Shown: positions 7,274-14,956 of the stretch, in pieces
Layout of the letters: each line of letters opens with the position of its first letter
Numbering within the stretch: position 1 is the first letter of the stretch
DNA from: Rhizobium sp. 2MFCol3.1
GTDB taxonomy: Bacteria > Pseudomonadota > Alphaproteobacteria > Rhizobiales > Rhizobiaceae
Length of the DNA: 64,000 nucleotides
Assembly (NCBI RefSeq): GCF_000377565.1
Contig: NZ_KB898362.1
Location: 1-64,000 of the forward strand
Direction: 5' to 3'
Program-made: the position numbers and the translations under genes
The notes under the pieces: generated by a model
Told to the model about the DNA's origin: nothing
The model's input: only the letters and a program-made list of their open reading frames with translations
Databases searched by the model: none

Positions 7274-9061
7274 GTGAACGTGCGCGAACAATCCGAGACG
7301 TCTGACCGGAATTTTCAACTCATCCTCATCAAGCCGTCGCACTATGACGACGATGGCTATGTCATTCGCTGGTGGCGGGCGATGATCCCGTCCAATTCGC
7401 TGGCGGCGCTCTATGGAATTGCCGCCGATTGCGCCGAGCGGCGGGTGCTCGGACCCGGTGTCGGCATCGACATCACTGTCATCGACGAGACCAATACGCG
7501 GGTGAACACCTCAGCATTGCTGCGGCAGCTGAAAGCCAACGGCAATTTCGGCATGGTCGCGCTGGTCGGCGTGCAATCGAACCAGTATCCGCGCGCGCTC
7601 GACATCGCCCGGCCCTTCCGCGATGCCGGAATTCCGGTGGCGATGGGCGGTTTTCATGTGTCGGGATGTCTCTCGATGCTCGACGGCCATGCCGTGGGGC
7701 TCGACGAATGCCGCGAGATGGGCATCTCGATGTTCGCGGGCGAAGTCGAGGGGCGGCTGGACAAGGTGCTGCAGGACGCCGCATCGGGTACGCTGGCGCC
7801 GCTCTACAATTTCATGAACGACCTGCCGAGCATCGAGGGTGCTGCGGTTCCGTTCCTGCCGAAGGTCAATGTCGCGCAGACGCTGGGCTTGAGCACCAGT
7901 TTCGACGCCGGGCGCGGCTGTCCCTACCAGTGTTCCTTCTGCACCATCATCAACGTGCAGGGTCGCAAGTCGCGTTTCCGCACAGCCGATGATGTCGAGA
8001 AGCTGGTGCGGATGAACTGGGCGCAGGGCATCCACAAGTTCTTCATCACCGACGACAACTTCGCCCGCAACAAGGATTGGGAAGCGATCTTCGATCGGCT
8101 GATTGAGCTGCGTGAAAAGGATGGCATTCCGCTCGGCCTGATGATCCAGGTCGATACGCTCTGCCACAAGATCCCGAATTTCATCGAGAAATCGAAGCGC
8201 GCCGGCGTCACCCGCGTGTTCATCGGGCTGGAGAACGTCAACCCCGACAATCTGACGGCGGCGAAGAAGAACCAGAACAAGATCACCGAATACCGCAAGA
8301 TGCTGCTCGCCTGGAAGGCGCAGGGCATCATGACATTAGCCGGCTACATTCTCGGCTTCCCGGCCGATACGCCAGAGTCGATCCGCCGCGATATCGCGAT
8401 CATCCAGCACGAGTTGCCGCTCGACGTGATCGAGTTCTTCGTGTTGACCCCGCTGCCCGGCTCGGAAGATCACCAGACGCTGTTCCGCAAGGGCGTGGCG
8501 ATGGATCCGGATCTCAACATCTACGATGTCGAGCATGTCTGCACCGAGCATCCGAAGATGAGCAAGCAGGAATGGGAGAGCATCTATCAGGAGGCGTGGT
8601 CGCTCTACTATTCGCCTGAGCATATGAGGACGCTGCTGCGCCGGGCGGTGGCGACGGGCGTGCCTCTGGCGCGGCTGGTCAAAGTGCTGGTGTCGTTCGC
8701 GACTACCGTGCCGCTTGAAAACGTGCATCCGCTGCAGAGCGGGCTATTGCGGTTGAAGCATCCCTCGGAGCGCCGGCCCGACCTGCCGCGCGAGAGCGCG
8801 CTGGTCTTCTGGCCGCGCTTCATCGGCGAGACGATCAGCAAGCATCTGAAACTCGGCGGCACGATCGCGCGGCTGGCGGTCACCGCCTTCATGATTTCAC
8901 GCGACAACAATGCCAGGACCTATATGGACCAGGCATTGACACCTGTTGGTGACCACGAGGACGAGACGCTCGAGCTCTTCACCAAGACGGCGGGCGGACA
9001 GGCGGCGGTCTCGCATATCAAGAAGGTCAACGAGCTCACGCATGCGCATCGGGCGGGCTGA
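7274..9061 (+). CDS. B12-binding-type radical SAM protein of unknown substrate
   Basis: 595 residues. The N-terminal ~200 residues look like a cobalamin-binding Rossmann domain (LILIKPSHYDDDGYVIRW, then VALVGVQSNQYPRA), although no classical DxHxxG is obvious. The radical SAM cluster motif CxxxCxxC is Cys216, Cys220 and Cys223 (GCPYQCSFC). The TIM-barrel continues through GVTRVFIGLENVNPDNL and GYILGFPADTPES. The C-terminal 150 residues are helical and unassigned. Start is a GTG at 7274, with another GTG two codons later as alternative. No pathway genes flank it, so no substrate can be inferred; it does not resemble HpnP, MiaB or BchE closely enough to assign. Confidence 0.85.
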   Translation: MNVREQSETSDRNFQLILIKPSHYDDDGYVIRWWRAMIPSNSLAALYGIAADCAERRVLGPGVGIDITVIDETNTRVNTSALLRQLKANGNFGMVALVGVQSNQYPRALDIARPFRDAGIPVAMGGFHVSGCLSMLDGHAVGLDECREMGISMFAGEVEGRLDKVLQDAASGTLAPLYNFMNDLPSIEGAAVPFLPKVNVAQTLGLSTSFDAGRGCPYQCSFCTIINVQGRKSRFRTADDVEKLVRMNWAQGIHKFFITDDNFARNKDWEAIFDRLIELREKDGIPLGLMIQVDTLCHKIPNFIEKSKRAGVTRVFIGLENVNPDNLTAAKKNQNKITEYRKMLLAWKAQGIMTLAGYILGFPADTPESIRRDIAIIQHELPLDVIEFFVLTPLPGSEDHQTLFRKGVAMDPDLNIYDVEHVCTEHPKMSKQEWESIYQEAWSLYYSPEHMRTLLRRAVATGVPLARLVKVLVSFATTVPLENVHPLQSGLLRLKHPSERRPDLPRESALVFWPRFIGETISKHLKLGGTIARLAVTAFMISRDNNARTYMDQALTPVGDHEDETLELFTKTAGGQAAVSHIKKVNELTHAHRAG

Positions 9062-9101
9062 GCGCGGGCCTTTTTTCTGAAAGCGCATGCACCCTCACCC
9101 G

Positions 9102-9134
9102 CCCTCATTCCTGTGCTTGTCACAGGAATGAGGG
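9102..9134. repeat. Perfect 14-bp inverted repeat, REP-like palindrome
   Basis: CCCTCATTCCTGTG and its exact complement flank a five-base loop CTTGT. It has no T-run on either strand, so it is not a classical terminator, and it lies between two convergent genes. This is the usual position and form of dispersed rhizobial palindromic repeats. No second copy was seen in this window. Confidence 0.7.
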
Positions 9135-9186
9135 AGGATGCGGCGCCCTGCCCGCGTAAAGCTTGCCCTGAAACATCGCCCAAAAT

Positions 9187-9211
9187 GAAAAACCCCGCAC
9201 GAGGCGGGGTT
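9187..9211 (-). terminator. Intrinsic terminator of trigger factor gene
   Basis: AACCCCGC/GCGGGGTT stem (9191-9211) with a T-run on the minus strand (A-run at 9187-9192 on plus), 26 bases past the tig stop. Confidence 0.85.
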
Positions 9212-9236
9212 CATCAAAATCCAGATTGGCCGGAGA

Positions 9237-10715
9237 TTACTCGGCGCCTTCCTCGGAAGCCTTCTTCTTCGGAGCGGCCTTCTTCTTCGGAGCAGCTTCT
9301 TCGCCCTCAGCGGCTTCAGCCTTGGCAGCAGCCTTCTTCTTCGGAGCGGCCTTCTTGGCTTCCTTCTCGGAGCCTTCGCCTTCTTCGTCGGCGAGCAGCT
9401 CTTCCTTGGTAACCTTCTTGTCGGTGACGTCGAGTTCGGTCAGCAGATGGTCGATGACCTTCTCTTCGAAGATCGGCGCGCGGATCGAAGCGGCCGCACC
9501 CGGCTGGCTGCGGAAGAATTCGAGGATCTGCTTTTCCTGGCCCGGATACTGACGCAGCTGCTCGTAGATGGCGCGCTGCATTTCGTCTTCGCTCACTTCG
9601 ACGCCGGCCTTTTCGCCGATTTCGGAGAGAACGAGGCCGAGGCGGACGCGGCGCTCAGCGAGCTTCTTGTACTCTTCGCGAGCCTGCTCTTCCGTCGTGT
9701 CTTCGTCTTCGAAGGTCTTGCCGGACTGTGCGAGGTCGTTGGCGACCTGGTTCCAGATGCCGTTGTACTCGGCGTCGACGAGCGAAGCCGGGGTCTCGAA
9801 CTTGTACATTTCGTCGAGCTGGTCGAGGATCTGACGCTTGACCTTCTGGCGGGTCATCGAGCCGTACTGCGATTCGATCTGGCCGCGAACGATTTCCTTC
9901 AGGCGGTCAGCCGATTCCAGGCCGAGCTTCTGAGCCAGTTCGTCGTTGATTTCAACGTCGGCCGGAGCAGCAACGTCCTTGACGGTGACGTCGAAGGTGG
10001 CTTCAGCGCCAGCGAGGTTCTTGGCCGGGTAGTCAGCCGGGAACGTGACGTTGATGGTCTTTTCGTCGCCAGCCTTGGTGCCGACGAGCTGTTCTTCGAA
10101 GCCGGGGATGAAACGGCCCGAGCCGAGAACCAGTTCGGCGCCCTGGTCGGTGCCGCCTTCGAAGGCAACGCCGTCGACCTTGCCGACGTAGTCCATGGTG
10201 ATGCGGTCGCCGTCTGCGGCCTTGCCCTTCTTGGTCTCGTAGGAACGGGCGCTTTCAGCGACCTTGAGAACCTGCTCGTTGACTTCCTCGTCGGAGATAT
10301 CAACGACTTCGCGGGTGATCTTGACGCCCTTGACGGACTTCAGTTCGATCGGAGGCAGAACTTCGTAGGAGAGCGTGAACTCGAAATCCTTCTGAGCCGA
10401 CAGGATCAGTTCTGCTTCGTCCTTGTCTTCCGTCATCGCGATTTCAGGCTGCGTGGCGGACTTTTCGCCGCGCTCGGCGAGAATGGAGGTCGGCTGTTCG
10501 CGGACGATCTCGTTGACGAGGTCGGCCATGATGGACTTGCCGTAAACCTTCTTGAGGTGAGCGGCCGGAACCTTGCCCGGACGGAAGCCGTTGATCCGGA
10601 CCTTGTCCTTCACGTCGGCAAGACGCTCGTTCATCTTGGTTTCCATGTCCTTGGCCGGGATTACGACCTTGATTTCGCGCTTCAGCCCTTCAGCGAGCGT
10701 TTCGATAACCTGCAT
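9237..10715 (-). CDS. tig: Trigger factor, ribosome-associated chaperone and prolyl isomerase
   Basis: 492 residues. The N-terminal ribosome-binding domain carries the signature GFRPGKVP (43-50), followed by an FKBP-type PPIase domain (about 160-245, GDRITMDYVGKVDG) and the helical C-terminal arms. The last ~45 residues are a low-complexity Lys/Ala tail (repeats of KKKAA and APKKKA) that extends beyond the E. coli length and is common in rhizobial trigger factors. It binds at the exit tunnel and folds nascent chains. A strong terminator follows; tRNA-Leu lies upstream on the same strand. Confidence 0.95.
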   Translation of the reverse strand: MQVIETLAEGLKREIKVVIPAKDMETKMNERLADVKDKVRINGFRPGKVPAAHLKKVYGKSIMADLVNEIVREQPTSILAERGEKSATQPEIAMTEDKDEAELILSAQKDFEFTLSYEVLPPIELKSVKGVKITREVVDISDEEVNEQVLKVAESARSYETKKGKAADGDRITMDYVGKVDGVAFEGGTDQGAELVLGSGRFIPGFEEQLVGTKAGDEKTINVTFPADYPAKNLAGAEATFDVTVKDVAAPADVEINDELAQKLGLESADRLKEIVRGQIESQYGSMTRQKVKRQILDQLDEMYKFETPASLVDAEYNGIWNQVANDLAQSGKTFEDEDTTEEQAREEYKKLAERRVRLGLVLSEIGEKAGVEVSEDEMQRAIYEQLRQYPGQEKQILEFFRSQPGAAASIRAPIFEEKVIDHLLTELDVTDKKVTKEELLADEEGEGSEKEAKKAAPKKKAAAKAEAAEGEEAAPKKKAAPKKKASEEGAE

Positions 10716-10897
10716 GTCTTCCTACCTTCAATTCGTGGCGGCCGTGCCCAGACGCCGTTCGTTTCGATGAGCACGACGCCGGAAAGTGCCGGGCGTGGCT
10801 TGTTCTCAATTCTTCTTCGTTCTGCGTGAGCGGAACGGCGCTTGGCTCCGGGCAATCGAGGGGCACCGTTTTCGGTCCCTCGCCTGCAAGCCAGCTT

Positions 10898-10982
<85 letters not shown>

Positions 10983-11138
10983 GTTCTCAAAAACCGCATG
11001 CATATGCCTGCACATGAGGCCTTCCGGAGCGCGGCGTCTCTATATCACCCGATTTGGAGGAGGCAAAGGAAAAATGAAGGTCAAATGACAGCGATTTTTC
11101 CCGCCGCCGCGCGGACTTGCGCCCGCAACCGGCCAAAC

Positions 11139-11732
11139 TCAGTAAAGCGGCTCCTCATAGGCCGGCTTGCCGTCCACCAGCAGGCTTTTGATCTGCGCCA
11201 TGCCATTGGCGCCAACGCTTGCAGCGATCGACACCTGCCCATCGCGGCGCGCCTCTTCCAGCGCATGTCCGGCACCTTCCGGAACGTAATAGCGCTCTAT
11301 CCCGTATTCGACGCGGATGGTTTCGGCCTGAGACGTCTCGCCGTAGCTATAGAAGGGCTGGGTGTGGAGCACGGCGGAACCTTCCGCCTGCGGGAGCTTG
11401 TCGAAGGATGATTCGGCGATCTGCCAGAAACCACCCTCGCCCGGCTTGATGCGCACCCAGAGGCTGCGCTCGGCGGCCTCCTTCGGCATGGCGCCTGATA
11501 TCGAGGAGACGGGCACGGAGGAGATGTCGTAGTTCAGTACCACGTAATCGCCGCGCAGGAAGTCGCGCGGATCGACGGGCGCCGTCTTCAACAGAACCTG
11601 CGTTCCATTGCGCAAGACGGACGCGCGGCTCTGGACGATATAGCCGAGCACGGCCGTCTGCAGCAACGCTACGGTGACGGCAGCGGTGACGCAGCGGCGC
11701 TTCGAATAGCCCTTGAAGGAGAATATGCTCAT
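11139..11732 (-). CDS. GDYXXLXY-domain membrane-anchored protein
   Basis: 197 residues: short basic N-terminus, one membrane helix (about 14-32), then an extracytoplasmic domain with the family motif GDYVVLNY at 61-68 preceded by DPRDFLR. These proteins almost always sit beside DUF2157 membrane proteins; here the ATG overlaps the DUF2157 stop (ATGA), so the two are translated as a coupled pair. The biochemical role is unknown. Confidence 0.9.
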   Translation of the reverse strand: MSIFSFKGYSKRRCVTAAVTVALLQTAVLGYIVQSRASVLRNGTQVLLKTAPVDPRDFLRGDYVVLNYDISSVPVSSISGAMPKEAAERSLWVRIKPGEGGFWQIAESSFDKLPQAEGSAVLHTQPFYSYGETSQAETIRVEYGIERYYVPEGAGHALEEARRDGQVSIAASVGANGMAQIKSLLVDGKPAYEEPLY

Positions 11733-12832
11733 TGGACCGCCTCCCTGGCCTTGCCGGCAAATCGTCGTTCGAGACGGATGACAATCCAGGCCACGGCGGC
11801 GACGAAGAGGCCGGAGCAGAGGAAGAGCCCCGAGGTGCCGAGGATCGAACCAACCGTCACCGAGCCGAGATAGAGAATTTCGACCGCGAAGACGGTGTAG
11901 GCCAGATAGCGGACTGCGCCGTTGTCGCGACCCTGCAACGCGATCGCCAGCACGGAGGCGGCGAGTGTCACGATGCCGAGCGGGAGAACCCATTTGCTGG
12001 CATCGAGCTCGACATGCAACAGGAACAGGCCGATGACGGCAAGCAGGAAGGAATAGAAGGCAGGTGCGGCACCGGCACCCCTGATCAGCGAGGACAGGCG
12101 CGCCACCGGCAGGCTGACCAGCACGAAGACCGCCATGCCGCCGATGACATAGATCAGCGCCAGCCACAGGTCGGAATTCAGCGTGTAGAGCCAGGCGAGC
12201 CAGCCAAGCAGCAACAGGTAGGCGAGATGGCGCACGCGGCCGGCGCCAGTGTAGCGCACCAAGGCCACGACGATTGCCGCCATGACGGGTGCTGCCCATG
12301 AATCGAGCGTCATCAGGCGCATGTCGGAGCCGCTGAGATAAAGGCCGAAGCTGCCCCAGGAAAGAAAGCCCGCCACGCCCGACACCACGCCCGAGCGGAA
12401 CAGCACGGCCGACACCACCGCCATGGCGAACCAGAGATACATGACCGTCTGCTCATCGCCCGACAGATGATACATCTGCCCGACCAGCGAGATGGCGCCG
12501 CCGAAGGTGAGCGTGCCGATGACGAGCAGCGCGTTGGCGGCGGCGATCTGGCCACGGACGAGAGCTGCGCCGGCGCCGAGATGGACGGACCAGATCAGTG
12601 CGAGGATGAAGAACATCCTGACCAGACGCGGTATCGCCTCCCAATTGGACGCGACCACCAGAAGAATGGCGGCGCCGAGCAGGATGGCGGCGAGGATCAT
12701 CAGCACATTGCCGAGGCTGAAGCTTGCCGGACGCCCATCATATTCCTTGAGCAGGGCCTCGGCGGTCTGCTCGGTGAGCAACCCCTTGCCGACCCACAGC
12801 GACAAATCCCTCTCCAGACGTCCGCGATACAT
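11729..12832 (-). CDS. DUF2157 multi-pass membrane protein
   Basis: 367 residues. A cytoplasmic N-terminal segment of ~40 residues (LERDLSLWVGKGLLTEQ, helical) is followed by about ten or eleven hydrophobic helices in DUF2157 fashion, starting at VLMILAAILLGAAILLVVA. It overlaps the next gene by four bases, and a GDYXXLXY partner follows. Function unknown; the pair is widespread in proteobacteria and may act on envelope or transport. Confidence 0.88.
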   Translation of the reverse strand: MYRGRLERDLSLWVGKGLLTEQTAEALLKEYDGRPASFSLGNVLMILAAILLGAAILLVVASNWEAIPRLVRMFFILALIWSVHLGAGAALVRGQIAAANALLVIGTLTFGGAISLVGQMYHLSGDEQTVMYLWFAMAVVSAVLFRSGVVSGVAGFLSWGSFGLYLSGSDMRLMTLDSWAAPVMAAIVVALVRYTGAGRVRHLAYLLLLGWLAWLYTLNSDLWLALIYVIGGMAVFVLVSLPVARLSSLIRGAGAAPAFYSFLLAVIGLFLLHVELDASKWVLPLGIVTLAASVLAIALQGRDNGAVRYLAYTVFAVEILYLGSVTVGSILGTSGLFLCSGLFVAAVAWIVIRLERRFAGKAREAVQ

Positions 12833-13139
12833 GCCCTACCCCGCAAATCGCGCGCAAACAGCCCTCCGGCGCGCCTCATTTTCAACCTTATAGACGCGGT
12901 TTGGCGATTGAGGAAACGGCTCCTTGTTATTTCCTTCACAGACCCTTTCGGCACGGACCTTTCGGAGGAGCTGTTAATCGCCCGGCAAGACTTTGCTCTT
13001 ACGCTACGTCATGCCATGCATATTGCGCATGGAGACGGCTAAGATACTGCATCGCACTCTTACTCAAAACCATTGAGCATGCGCGCAGCCGGGATGTACC
13101 CGGACCGGATTACCGGACGCCTTCGGATATGATTTCCGC

Positions 13140-13270
13140 CGACATGATCGGGATTTGGATCTATCCTCCCCTCCAAACAACCCGATCGACCTGCAACATC
13201 CTCCTCCCAGTTGCCGGTCATACGTATGGACGCCCATCGGATTGCGCATCGGGTGGGCGTCTTCGTTTTT
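13140..13270 (+). ncRNA. Candidate cuckoo/alpha-r14-type sRNA with anti-Shine-Dalgarno loops
   Basis: Two hairpins present C-rich anti-SD loops. Hairpin 1 has GATCGGG/CCCGATC (13146-13187) enclosing TTTGGA/TCCAAA, with loop TCTATCCTCCCC. Hairpin 2 has GCAAC/GTTGC (13193-13214), with loop ATCCTCCTCCCA. A terminator stem GACGCCCA/TGGGCGTC (13229-13261) and T-run (13266-13270) close the transcript. CCUCCUCCC in hairpin loops is the hallmark of the rhizobial cuckoo (alpha-r14) family and of Rhodobacter CcsR RNAs, and the latter are encoded with a DUF1127 gene, which also lies just downstream here. A TATGAT at 13128-13133 could be the -10. The 5' end is an estimate. Confidence 0.7.
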
Positions 13271-13511
13271 ATCCTCCGCAGGGCGGCTCATGCGCGCCGA
13301 CGCCGCTGGATTGCTCATTTTGCCTATTGATTGACCAGAACGTGGCCAAATCGTGCGGTTTACAGCTTGAGAAATGCAGCGCGCGCATATGTGCGTTGAA
13401 TTCTTGTCTCTGTTAGCTCTTCGCAGTGCAATATATATTCAGCTCATCAAATAGAGGTCAGCGCCGATAGGCGGCAGCTGGCAGACGCAAGCCCTCGGAA
13501 AGGGGATCGAC

Positions 13512-13655
13512 ATGAACATTTCTCGCTCTTTCAACAACTGGCGCAAGTATCGTCAGACGGTTACCGAACTCGGCCGCATGACCAACCGCGAATTGCACGA
13601 CCTCGGCATCGACCGCGCCGACATCCAGCGCGTTGCTCGCGACGCCGTTCGCTAA
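13512..13655 (+). CDS. DUF1127 small protein (first copy)
   Basis: 47 residues, too short for routine ORF calling. The arginine-rich, tryptophan-containing sequence NISRSFNNWRKYRQTV followed by ELGRMTNRELHDLGIDR matches the DUF1127 domain. RBS AAAGGGG stands nine bases before the ATG. DUF1127 proteins are small RNA-interacting or regulatory proteins; Agrobacterium and Rhodobacter members affect RNA turnover, phosphate and stress responses. It lies between an sRNA candidate and a second DUF1127 gene and ends with its own terminator. Confidence 0.9.
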   Translation: MNISRSFNNWRKYRQTVTELGRMTNRELHDLGIDRADIQRVARDAVR

Positions 13656-13711
13656 TATCTTCGCTGATCTCAGGGCGGTTCGCTTCCTCCCAAGCCGATC
13701 GCCTCACCAAG

Positions 13712-13746
13712 ACGCCCGCTGCCACCAGGCAACGGGCGTTTTCTTT
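13712..13746 (+). terminator. Intrinsic terminator after first DUF1127 gene
   Basis: ACGCCCG/CGGGCGT stem with inner TGCC/GGCA pairing and a TTTTCTTTT tail. Confidence 0.85.
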
Positions 13747-13827
13747 TGTCTTAACGTCTCATTAACGCCTGGGTTGCGCCACAGCCCGATACTCCGCCTG
13801 CTCAAAAAGTGACAGTTGCGCTTTATC

Positions 13828-13882
13828 TGTGCATCGTACTGCACAATTGCATGGCAGGAGCCTAATAAATGCACTGCACAAT
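13828..13882 (+). promoter_or_regulatory. Repeated TGCACA elements upstream of second DUF1127 gene
   Basis: A perfect inverted repeat TGTGCA-N6-TGCACA (13828-13845) overlaps the first of two direct repeats of ACTGCACAAT (13838-13847 and 13873-13882, 35 bases apart). The 8-mer TGCACTGC next to the second repeat also occurs in inverse orientation (GCAGTGCA, 13423-13430) upstream of the first DUF1127 gene. A shared regulator such as the LysR-type VtlR/LsrB, known to control DUF1127 genes in Brucella and Agrobacterium, is one possibility; this is inference. Confidence 0.45.
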
Positions 13883-13964
13883 ATGACCGGGATCACCTAT
13901 ATCAGCGTCAACCACTGAGACGGCAATCGCGCCGCTCACTGAACTGATCTTGAGGAATTACCCC

Positions 13965-14108
13965 ATGAACCCGATCCGCATTGCAAAGAGCTGGATTAGC
14001 TATCGCCGTACCCTGAGCGAACTCGGCAGCCTCTCCAACCAGGCTCTGGCTGACATCGGCGTAAGCCGCTACCAGATCCACAACATCGCTTCGCGCGCTT
14101 TCCGCTAA
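13965..14108 (+). CDS. DUF1127 small protein (second copy)
   Basis: 47 residues, a paralogue of the upstream gene: IRIAKSWISYRRTLSEL then GSLSNQALADIGVSRYQI, again a basic helix followed by the conserved L-x-x-I/L-G-x-x-R segment. RBS TGAGGA is nine bases before the ATG. It is separated from the first copy by a terminator and its own regulatory region, so it is probably transcribed independently. A strong terminator follows. Confidence 0.9.
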   Translation: MNPIRIAKSWISYRRTLSELGSLSNQALADIGVSRYQIHNIASRAFR

Positions 14109-14130
14109 TAGCGGAACGCCTGAAGTACCC

Positions 14131-14160
14131 AAAACGGCGCCTTCACGGCGCCGTTTTCGC
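14131..14160. terminator. Intrinsic terminator after second DUF1127 gene
   Basis: AAAACGGCGCC/GGCGCCGTTTT stem with a tight loop, followed by a T-rich tail; the A-run on the other side makes it potentially bidirectional. Confidence 0.85.
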
Positions 14161-14286
14161 GTTTTAAGTTATTGATTTTATTTCCTATTAGTTATTTTTA
14201 CATAAGCCGTGTCATAATTTTCTTGACCTAATATGGTCGATTTGGTCGCAGTTTGAGACTGATAAGCGGTTTGCTTCCAACTCTCT

Positions 14287-14311
14287 GGAACCATCTTGGC
14301 TCCTACCAGTT
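14287..14311 (+). promoter_or_regulatory. EcfG/RpoE2-like promoter candidate (GGAAC-N18-TT)
   Basis: GGAAC at 14287-14291 and TT at 14310-14311, spacing 18, matching the published rhizobial general stress sigma factor consensus. The bases before TT are AG rather than the preferred CG. It directly precedes a compact three-hairpin RNA candidate, which strengthens it. Confidence 0.45.
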
Positions 14312-14315
14312 ATCT

Positions 14316-14410
14316 CGATGCAAGGTTTGAAATCCACCTTGCCACGGATGCATCGCCCTATGCGATCCGTCAGAAGCCCGGCGTCGGATTAGTCCGCACC
14401 GGGCTTTTCC
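14316..14410 (+). ncRNA. Candidate ~95-nt sRNA with three hairpins
   Basis: Hairpin 1 is GCAAGGT/ACCTTGC (14320-14342). Hairpin 2 is ACGGAT-GCAT/ATGC-ATCCGT with one bulge (14344-14370). Hairpin 3 is AAGCCCGG/CCGGGCTT with inner CGGA/TCCG (14374-14406), followed by TTTTCCTTTG, as an intrinsic terminator. No plausible ORF occupies it and the stems tile the segment without gaps. Together with the GGAAC-N18-TT promoter-like site it looks like an independent stress-regulated sRNA. No known family was recognised. Confidence 0.6.
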
Positions 14411-14623
14411 TTTGTCGGCGGCCCGGTCGTACCGCCTCAATATCACGATTGCCTAATACACAACTGCCGAATAAAGTATGCCGCGCACCCGGCCAAAATG
14501 CGGGCCGGCGCGCGCAATAGCTCATTACAGCATTCACGGGCATGGCTCGCCCATAGCCGAACTGCATCCCCGATCCCCCAGTGCATCCAAGTGCTTCCGA
14601 TCAACTTTCCTAAGGACAACGTG

Positions 14624-14917
14624 ATGGCTGACCCCAATGCTAAAACTCGTGCCTGCCCGATCTGCAAGGAAGAGATCAAAGTCGCCGCTACTCGCTGCAT
14701 TCATTGCCATTCCGAAATCCCTCCAGGCGCCGATGGACGCGCCAGGCCGCCAATGATCATGGGCCGGCGCATTCGTGCGAAGGCGCATACGGCGCCAAAG
14801 GCAACTTTCAATGCGGGCCCATCTTCAGCCTGCAACGATCTCGAGATCGATGACGCCGGCGTCTGGGAGTACATCGGTGAGGATGAGGACTACTGCTATT
14901 ACTGGGGCCCTTCCTGA
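14624..14917 (+). CDS. Small zinc-ribbon protein
   Basis: 97 residues with an N-terminal zinc ribbon: Cys11 and Cys14 (CPIC), then Cys25 and Cys28 (CIHC), in the arrangement of double-zinc-ribbon/DUF proteins annotated as zinc ribbon domain. The C-terminus is acidic with a tyrosine-rich end (EDEDYCYYWGPS). The ATG at 14624 is chosen because AAGGA lies nine bases upstream; an upstream in-frame ATG at 14498 has no such site and would run through less protein-like sequence. Partner and role unknown. Confidence 0.7.
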   Translation: MADPNAKTRACPICKEEIKVAATRCIHCHSEIPPGADGRARPPMIMGRRIRAKAHTAPKATFNAGPSSACNDLEIDDAGVWEYIGEDEDYCYYWGPS

Positions 14918-14956
14918 GACCTAGCGGCGATTGGATCATCGCAGTTCATTGTTCAC

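Noticed and set aside
12901..13416. 171-residue plus-strand ORF in the gap before the first DUF1127 gene
   Set aside because: No protein family, poor codon bias, no RBS, and it runs through the hairpins of the sRNA candidate.
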